DNA of 10,745 nucleotides from an uncultured Lachnospira sp. (GTDB lineage: Bacteria; Bacillota; Clostridia; Lachnospirales; Lachnospiraceae). The position numbers were made by a program, and so were the translations under genes. The notes beneath the pieces are model-generated. The model was not told where the DNA came from, made no database searches, and worked only from the letters and a program-made list of their open reading frames with translations. The stretch is taken from assembly GCA_910585095.1 (NCBI GenBank), contig CAJUBU010000035.1, forward strand, positions 1 to 10,745, read 5' to 3'. Within the stretch, counting starts at the first letter, position 1, and the number at the start of each line of letters is the position of its first letter. Below are positions 6,472 to 10,745 of this stretch, in pieces.

Positions 6472-6580
6472 CCGAAGCGTAGCGTAGGAATTGCACAATA
6501 GAAAAAACTGCTAAAGCAGTTGCGTAGACGATTTCTATTGTCGCATCAAGCCCTATTTGTGACGCTTCGGCACAAATAGG
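6472..6580 (-). promoter_or_regulatory. Folded leader or nested palindrome upstream of yaaR
   Basis: On the minus-strand RNA, CCTATTTGTG (6580-6571) and CACAAATAGG (6561-6552) form a perfect 10-bp stem. Its 9-base loop is CCGAAGCGT (6570-6562). The loop is exactly complementary to ACGCTTCGG (6480-6472), which ends four bases before the GGGGGA Shine-Dalgarno of yaaR. Between them, ACAATAGAAA (6541-6532, minus strand) pairs with TTTCTATTGT (6504-6495) and encloses a small hairpin. ATTCC (6491-6487) and GGAAT (6473-6469) add another stem. This may be a pseudoknotted control leader or a nested mobile palindromic repeat. The sequence alone does not decide. Confidence 0.45.
6502..6521 (-). terminator. 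Short terminator-like hairpin in yaaR leader
   Basis: Read on the minus strand, AACTGC-TTTA-GCAGTT forms a 6-bp stem with a 4-base loop and runs straight into six T's (6507-6502), followed by CTATT. It lies about 45 bases upstream of the yaaR ATG. The stem is short, so termination would be weak. It could act as an attenuator, since its U-tract overlaps the arm that pairs with 6532-6541. Confidence 0.35.
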
Positions 6581-6647
6581 TAACAAACTTATTTGTTTGT
6601 GAAATAATAAGTGCATCCACACTATTTTTCACACTAATCCCCATTTC

Positions 6648-6731
6648 TGCGTTGCTTTATTGCACAAAAAACAAAATTTTTCAAACTTTGTTTTTACAAC
6701 TTTGTGTCAAGCAACACACAGACACAAATTG
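6648..6731. repeat. 83-base intergenic palindromic repeat, copy B
   Basis: Same orientation as copy A at 2101-2183 and about 85% identical by eye. The blocks TGCGTTGCTTT, AAAAAACAAAAT, TTTGTTTTTACAA, TTTGTGTCAAGCAA and CACAGACACAAATTG are shared. Inverted pairs are kept: AAAAACAAA (6667-6675) with TTTGTTTTT (6687-6695), and TTTGTGTC (6701-6708) with GACACAAA (6721-6728). It does not code for protein. Confidence 0.7.
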
Positions 6732-6774
6732 CTAGTTAAATGAACAACTTATATGTTTACAAACAAGTAGCTAA

Positions 6775-6793
6775 GCAGATTACAAATATCTGC
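6775..6793. repeat. Palindromic module GCAGAT-N7-ATCTGC
   Basis: Six-bp perfect arms flank a 7-base loop, TACAAAT. It has the same geometry and related arms as the hairpin at 2081-2101 and lies on the far side of repeat copy B. A half-copy is at 7061-7076 (ATATTCGCAATCTGCT), which matches the loop and right arm of the 2081 copy at 15 of 16 positions. Confidence 0.5.
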
Positions 6794-7002
6794 CAAACTC
6801 TATTTGTTTTTTTGAAAAGTTTAATATCAATAAAATCATTATTACTGTATAAATTCAATTATATAAAAATAGCGTTTTTATTATATAAATAATATTTTCT
6901 TTCACATATCAATCAATTTATATAAAAATAAATTTTTTTATAATCATTTTAATTTAAAAAGCTAAGTACTATACAAACTTTTACAACAACCTTATCCTAA
7001 TA

Positions 7003-7032
7003 ATTATAACATATATTCTCAAAAAATACCAA
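7003..7032 (-). promoter_or_regulatory. Possible promoter upstream of yaaR
   Basis: On the minus strand TTGGTA (7032-7027) and a perfect TATAAT (7008-7003) are 18 bases apart. Use of this promoter would give yaaR a leader of about 540 nt containing all the repeats and hairpins. In such AT-rich DNA chance matches are common. Confidence 0.4.
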
Positions 7033-7210
7033 TAGTACTGTTATTTATTATAATCAAAAAATATTCGCAATCTGCTTCACAGTTTGCTTAAACCACCTAA
7101 CTGCTACCACAACACAAGTTCCTGCTTCTTACGCTTACAATTCTATAACATTAAAGCACATGATTTACTTGATAAAATCAAAATAATATATAATATATTT
7201 TTTTAATATA

Positions 7211-7801
7211 TCATAATTTTTTAATAGCAGCTTTTATATTATTTATACAATCACTTAATTCTCCATTATTATAATATCTTACTTTAATATGATTTTTTTC
7301 AATATTTTCTTCAGCAAAATCTTTCATATCCGCAAGGTATCTTCTGCACATTTCATCATATCGTGGCTCTTTCTGTTGCATTTCTCTGTGCAATGCCCTG
7401 CTAAGACGCACGCCGTCATCCACCTCTATATATATCGGCAAGAAATGTTCATTTCCATAATATTGACAGTATTTTTCATAAGCTTCAAGCGTACCTATAA
7501 CAATATACTTGTCTTTATTGTACAAATTAATCTGCCCATCATCAACTGTAAAATATCGCCATACACCACAAACGGTATCATAACTTCTCATTTCAACAAT
7601 CTTGTTTTGTTTTATCATATCATCCACAAACTTATCAGTGACATAATAATATTCTACTCCATTTTTTTCACCCACTCGCATAGGTCTTGTTGTATACATG
7701 ATTATAGGTTTTAAATTCAATTCATCATCATTTAATAAAGTTTTATATATCCTATCTTTTCCAGAAGCACTTTTCCCCATTATAAATACTATTTTAGGCA
7801 T
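7211..7801 (-). CDS. Divergent guanylate-kinase-like protein
   Basis: A P-loop nucleotide-monophosphate kinase-fold protein of 196 residues, the size of guanylate kinase. The P-loop is GKSASGKD (9-16), with Asp where Ser/Thr normally follows the lysine. The GMP-binding segment is well kept: TTRPMRVGEKNGVEYYYV (37-54), then E70. VCGVWRYFT (78-85) stands for the usual GnyYGT. The D-x-D-x-QG segment expected near 100-105 reads VIGTLEA, so its aspartates are missing. The lid has R135, R139, R147 and R153/R154. It overlaps the decarboxylase gene by 13 bases, with GAGG ten bases before the ATG, so it is probably translationally coupled. It occupies the place of tmk in B. subtilis. The substrate may be GMP or something else; true Gmk activity is uncertain. 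Confidence 0.85.
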   Translation of the reverse strand: MPKIVFIMGKSASGKDRIYKTLLNDDELNLKPIIMYTTRPMRVGEKNGVEYYYVTDKFVDDMIKQNKIVEMRSYDTVCGVWRYFTVDDGQINLYNKDKYIVIGTLEAYEKYCQYYGNEHFLPIYIEVDDGVRLSRALHREMQQKEPRYDEMCRRYLADMKDFAEENIEKNHIKVRYYNNGELSDCINNIKAAIKKL

Positions 7802-9213
7802 AAAATATGTACCTCATCATATAAATTCATTTTATTAACACTATTATTTATCTCTAACCCTATTACTTCTAACCCATTTATTAGCCCATCTTGAATTTTT
7901 TTAACAAGATTCTCTGTAATAAGTTCTCCTGGATTAATAAGATTAATTCCCGGAGGATAAAAACAAACACTCTTGCATGCCACTCTTCCTATTGAATTTT
8001 TCAACTTAACCAGTTCACATTTTCCAGAAAAAGATTTATTTAACGCATCATATATTGTAATACATGTTTTTGCTTTTACTATATCTATATTTTCAATCAT
8101 TTTTAAATGATTTAGTATTTCCATTTCTTTTTTATCAAGATTTTTCAACGCATATAAAAATCGATTATAATATTCGTCTGTATCACAAACGCTTGTCATG
8201 GCTATTACATAGTGTAAAGACGCCATCTCTAATTGTATATGATAAATATCTTTTATAACATTATAAAATACTTTGCCATTTTTTACGCAAAGTACTATTT
8301 TTGATATATCATCTGTATCTATTAATTTTATATAATGAAGTTTCTTAATTTCATTTCTAAGATTTAATAATCGATAAATATATTGTGCATACAATCGCTT
8401 CCCGTCTTGTTCAATAATCGTAATACATCGGTCAATACTTGCCATCAAAATATAAGAAGGACTTGTTGTCTGATATATATTCCAATACATTTTTACTTTT
8501 TCAGCATTTACAATATCACTGCATATATGTAACAATGCTGTCTGTGTCAATGCTGGCAATGTCTTATGGATGCTTTGTATCACTAAATCTGCCCCACAAC
8601 ACACAGCGCTTATTGGAAACTCCTTATGAAAATGAAAATGCGCACCATGTGCTTCATCTACAATTAAAACTGCACCATGTTTATGTACAATATCCGATAT
8701 TTTTTTAATATCGGATACCATTCCCTCATATGTTGGTGATGTGATGACTACGGCAGAAACCTTTTCATTACTTATAAATAACTTTTGCACATCATCTGGA
8801 TTAACAGCACCATATATTCCACAATATGCATCTATTACTTTGGGATAAACATATAACGGTCTTAATTCATTAAGATATATCGCATGGATAACAGAGCAAT
8901 GGACATTGCGCGCAACAATAATTTTATCCCCGCGATTTGTCGCACCACATATCGCGGACAATATTCCTGCACTGCTTCCATTAATTAAAAAAAGACTTTC
9001 TTTTGCCCCAAATAACTTTGCAGCTCTCTCAAATCCACACTTTATTATTCCAGTAGGATTATGAAAATTATCAAATCCATCTATCTCTGTTATATCGATG
9101 CCATACGGATTTTGCATAGAACAAATATTCATATTTCGCTTTGCTCCAGGCATGTGCATAGGAACTATATCATCATTTTTTAATTGTTCCAGTCTATCAA
9201 GCATATCACTCAT
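7789..9213 (-). CDS. Orn/Lys/Arg decarboxylase-family PLP enzyme (YaaO type)
   Basis: Fold-type I PLP enzyme of the short Orn/Lys/Arg decarboxylase family, 474 residues, similar in length to B. subtilis YaaO. Visible motifs are the N-terminal HMPGAKRN (20-27), phosphate-binding NGSSAG (78-83), DEAHGAH (186-192) contacting the cofactor pyridine, and SIHKTLPALTQTA (214-226) with Schiff-base lysine K217. The C-terminal domain has YPPGINLINPGE (419-430). The family's usual PGHK reads PGAK here (A24). The real substrate is unknown. Arginine, lysine and ornithine are possible, giving polyamine-related amines. AGGGA lies six bases before the ATG, and a second ATG three codons in is an alternative start. 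It overlaps the downstream kinase-like gene, which argues for a joint role. It starts 105 bases after the transpeptidase gene. Confidence 0.9.
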   Translation of the reverse strand: MSDMLDRLEQLKNDDIVPMHMPGAKRNMNICSMQNPYGIDITEIDGFDNFHNPTGIIKCGFERAAKLFGAKESLFLINGSSAGILSAICGATNRGDKIIVARNVHCSVIHAIYLNELRPLYVYPKVIDAYCGIYGAVNPDDVQKLFISNEKVSAVVITSPTYEGMVSDIKKISDIVHKHGAVLIVDEAHGAHFHFHKEFPISAVCCGADLVIQSIHKTLPALTQTALLHICSDIVNAEKVKMYWNIYQTTSPSYILMASIDRCITIIEQDGKRLYAQYIYRLLNLRNEIKKLHYIKLIDTDDISKIVLCVKNGKVFYNVIKDIYHIQLEMASLHYVIAMTSVCDTDEYYNRFLYALKNLDKKEMEILNHLKMIENIDIVKAKTCITIYDALNKSFSGKCELVKLKNSIGRVACKSVCFYPPGINLINPGELITENLVKKIQDGLINGLEVIGLEINNSVNKMNLYDEVHILCLK

Positions 9214-9318
9214 TGCCTGTCCCTGACTTTAATAATATTATTTTTCGTTTGTTTTTATTTTTTATTTTAAATATATTTATTAATTCCATTTTCTATTAAA
9301 TATACTCCTGAACTCATC

Positions 9319-10350
9319 TTATTCTTCAACAATAAGTTTTATTGTTTCTGTTGCTGTACTTCCTATTGCATCAGTGACTTTATATTGAATCTCATATTCA
9401 CCTGCTATATCAAACGTATATTTGCCAATCGTTTGAATTTTTGCAGATATGTCATTGCCACACGTATCTACTGCTGTAACACCTTTTTTTAAATCTACTT
9501 TTACACCTATTTTTGTAATAATATCTTTTGCATTTTTAATTGTCACTTTTGATTTTAGCCATGGATTGTTTTCATTTGGGTCGGTAGGGTCCCAACCTTT
9601 ATTAGGACTATCTTCTGGAATTTTTATAGTCTCTGGTTTTCCAAGAGGTCCAGGATTGCTTTCATTATCATATATTGTAACCTTTGTTCCAGACGGACAA
9701 TTATCATATAACCATTTTACATCTTTTACACACATTCTTACACAACCAAGCGAAGCAAATGAACCAAGTTTATTAAATTCTCCTTCTTCCAACGTGTTGT
9801 TATCTGTCGCCATATAAGGAACGGAATGAAACAAATAACCACCGTCAATACGAAACGCATAATGTCCATACGTTCCATCTACCATAAGCCTCCACTCATA
9901 TTTATCTGTCGTTGTATAATTTTCACCAACAATGGTTTCATTTCCTTCACGACCACAAGAAGCCGCAAAAGCTATAACTGGAATCGTATAACTGCCATCT
10001 TTATCAATTCCATAAACAGTCACACAATTAGCCGCTCTATTAACCATAATAAAATATGGTAATTGTACATCTTCTGGCGGTGTATAATTTACTTTTTCTT
10101 CTATATTTTCCTTATCTTCTATCCATACAACATCTCTGGCTGTTGTCACTTGTTCTTGTGTTTTTACAGGTTCTGGCTGTGTTTGGGTCGACTTAAAAAT
10201 ACCATAATTAAAAATTTTCATTGAAGCAATAACACCACACACCACAATAATAAATAAAATTAATATAATCGCTATTATTGTGGCAAGATTTCTTCTAAAC
10301 CAACTTTTTCTCCTTCTAAGATATTTATAATTAATATTACCTTTACTCAT
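9319..10350 (-). CDS. Membrane-anchored L,D-transpeptidase (YkuD domain) with C-terminal Ig-like domain
   Basis: Predicted cell-wall enzyme that makes 3-3 cross-links or attaches groups to peptidoglycan outside the membrane. The N-terminus is basic (LRRRKSWFRR). One transmembrane helix follows (about 22-46) with no signal-peptidase site, so it is a type II anchor. A Thr/Gln/Pro-rich linker spans about 52-75. The YkuD domain runs from about 97 to 228 and ends in H175 and GSFASLGCVRM, where C203 is the catalytic nucleophile and R205 follows. A proline-rich spacer (about 232-265) leads to a C-terminal beta domain (about 268-343) resembling DUF5011/bacterial Ig-like repeats, ending EYEIQYKVTDAIGSTATETI, probably for wall or substrate contact. 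GGAG lies five bases before the ATG. It has its own promoter. Which cross-link it makes cannot be told. Confidence 0.92.
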   Translation of the reverse strand: MSKGNINYKYLRRRKSWFRRNLATIIAIILILFIIVVCGVIASMKIFNYGIFKSTQTQPEPVKTQEQVTTARDVVWIEDKENIEEKVNYTPPEDVQLPYFIMVNRAANCVTVYGIDKDGSYTIPVIAFAASCGREGNETIVGENYTTTDKYEWRLMVDGTYGHYAFRIDGGYLFHSVPYMATDNNTLEEGEFNKLGSFASLGCVRMCVKDVKWLYDNCPSGTKVTIYDNESNPGPLGKPETIKIPEDSPNKGWDPTDPNENNPWLKSKVTIKNAKDIITKIGVKVDLKKGVTAVDTCGNDISAKIQTIGKYTFDIAGEYEIQYKVTDAIGSTATETIKLIVEE

Positions 10351-10401
10351 AATTTCTCCATTCTTTGTATGTGTATATTAAAAATTTATTTTCTTGTTCA
10401 A

Positions 10402-10430
10402 ATTATAAATTATATTATTCTATAATACAA
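10402..10430 (-). promoter_or_regulatory. Sigma-A promoter of the L,D-transpeptidase gene
   Basis: On the minus strand TTGTAT (10430-10425) and a perfect TATAAT (10407-10402) are 17 bases apart. This would give a leader of about 45 nt. A second overlapping candidate, TTGAAC (10401-10396) with TATACA (10377-10372) at 18-base spacing, would start just upstream of the ribosome binding site. Confidence 0.55.
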
Positions 10431-10624
10431 TTTTATTGTGGTTATTATATCATATCACTTTTTATTTGTAAATTTCTTGTGATATTCCATTATTCTACGC
10501 TGTATTTACGATTTCATTCTAAAAAAAGACTATTACAAAATGAATTTTTTATACAAATTATTGATATATTTTTTCACTTTACCATTTGTTTATAACTTTA
10601 TTAATACTTCGTTTCTATACATAC

Positions 10625-10665
10625 AAAAAAAATAAAGAGACATTGAAATTTTCAACGTCTCTTTA
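10625..10665 (-). terminator. Intrinsic terminator after tRNA-Phe
   Basis: Arms AAAGAGAC (10634-10641) and GTCTCTTT (10657-10664) plus inner TTGAA/TTCAA give a stem of about 14 bp with one A-C mismatch and a 3-base loop. On the minus strand it is followed at once by ATTTTTTTT (run of eight T's, 10632-10625). It ends the tRNA transcript 20 bases after the tRNA and insulates the transpeptidase gene downstream. Confidence 0.85.
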
Positions 10666-10684
10666 CAATCTTTACAATAACTAG

Positions 10685-10745
10685 TGCCTAGAGCCGGAAT
10701 CGAACCAGCGACACGAGGATTTTCAGTCCTCTGCTCTACCGACTG
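10685..10745 (-). tRNA. tRNA-Phe (GAA), partial
   Basis: The 3' part of a tRNA read on the minus strand and cut by the window edge inside the D stem. The D-loop AGTCGGTA and GAGC D-stem arm are followed by anticodon stem GAGGA/TCCTC (10731-10727 and 10719-10715) and the loop CTGAAAA with anticodon GAA (10724-10722). The variable loop is GTGTC. The T arm GCTGG-TTCGATT-CCGGC leads to acceptor strand TCTAGGC and discriminator A (10685). The next bases are CTAG, so CCA is not encoded and must be added afterwards. It may belong to a tRNA cluster continuing outside the window. Confidence 0.95.

Larger units (their letters stand above)
6458..7210. other. 753-base non-coding gap between gmk-like gene and yaaR
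   Basis: This is unusually long for the interior of an operon. From the yaaR side it contains nested hairpins (6469-6612), repeat copy B (6648-6731), a palindrome at 6775-6793, an AT-rich plain with a weak hairpin (6863-6881), a possible promoter (7032-7003) and a half-palindrome with further repeat-like sequence (7061-7145). No credible gene is seen on either strand. It probably splits the block into two transcription units or forms a long leader for yaaR. Confidence 0.6.

Noticed and set aside
6458..6622. A 55-codon open extension upstream of yaaR
   Set aside because: It is encoded by the nested hairpin region, does not resemble DUF327 proteins and lacks a ribosome binding site, while GGGGGA fits the ATG at 6457.
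6680..6709. Perfect TTGACA on the minus strand inside repeat copy B as a -35 box
   Set aside because: No acceptable -10 hexamer lies 16-19 bases downstream. The same string is also in copy A, so it belongs to the repeat.
6863..6881. AT-only hairpin (ATAAAAA/TTTTTAT) as a terminator or small RNA
   Set aside because: All pairs are A-T and such inverted runs are expected by chance in this composition.
9266..9305. TATATTTA/TAAATATA inverted repeat downstream of the transpeptidase gene as its terminator
   Set aside because: The loop is long, the arms are all A-T, and the minus strand continues into A-rich and not T-rich sequence.
9449..9817. Plus-strand 122-codon frame inside the transpeptidase gene
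   Set aside because: It is antisense to the YkuD and Ig-like domains, has no ribosome binding site, and is best explained as the complement of a real gene.
1..10745. CRISPR array, transposase, toxin-antitoxin, phage or defence system
   Set aside because: No regularly spaced repeats, no recombinase or nuclease motifs beyond endonuclease IV, and all recognisable genes are housekeeping or regulatory.

Overview
The window is AT-rich DNA from a low-GC Firmicute. Gene order and protein character point to class Clostridia, probably Lachnospiraceae. This placement is inferred from the conserved yaaO-(kinase)-yaaR-holB-ricT-trmN6-rsmI neighbourhood and the style of the proteins, not from a database search.

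Layout from left to right. Positions 1-499 are an AT-rich divergent intergenic region. A minus-strand gene appears to start at its left edge, and a plus-strand TetR-family regulator (500-1117) follows on its right. The region holds two clean palindromes that look like operators and one good sigma-A promoter. Every later gene is on the minus strand. In transcription order these are: a partial tRNA-Phe with its terminator (10745-10625); a membrane-anchored L,D-transpeptidase (10350-9319); a YaaO-type Orn/Lys/Arg decarboxylase-family PLP enzyme (9213-7789); an overlapping guanylate-kinase-like protein (7801-7211); a 753-base gap full of palindromic repeats (7210-6458); YaaR/DUF327 (6457-6011); DNA polymerase III delta' (5956-4964); RicT/YaaT (4857-3940); an overlapping TrmN6-type methyltransferase (3950-3192); RsmI (3143-2295); another repeat-bearing gap (2294-1994); and endonuclease IV (1993-1142), which converges on tetR.

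The core block matches the B. subtilis yaaO-tmk-yaaQ-yaaR-holB-yaaT-yabA-yabB-yazA-yabC locus. It differs in having a divergent guanylate-kinase-fold protein where tmk would be, and in lacking yaaQ, yabA and yazA. The products cover replication (HolB), RNA turnover and regulation (RicT), tRNA and rRNA methylation (TrmN6, RsmI) and base-excision repair (Nfo), so this is a housekeeping region and not a defence or mobile island.

The least ordinary material is non-coding. The two large gaps share an 83-base, about 85% identical palindromic repeat and smaller palindromic modules. Just upstream of the yaaR ribosome binding site, a perfect 10-bp hairpin has a 9-base loop that is exactly complementary to a 9-base segment beside the Shine-Dalgarno, with a terminator-like hairpin in between. 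This could be a folded regulatory leader or a nested palindromic repeat element. I see no CRISPR array, transposase, phage gene or obvious new multi-gene system.
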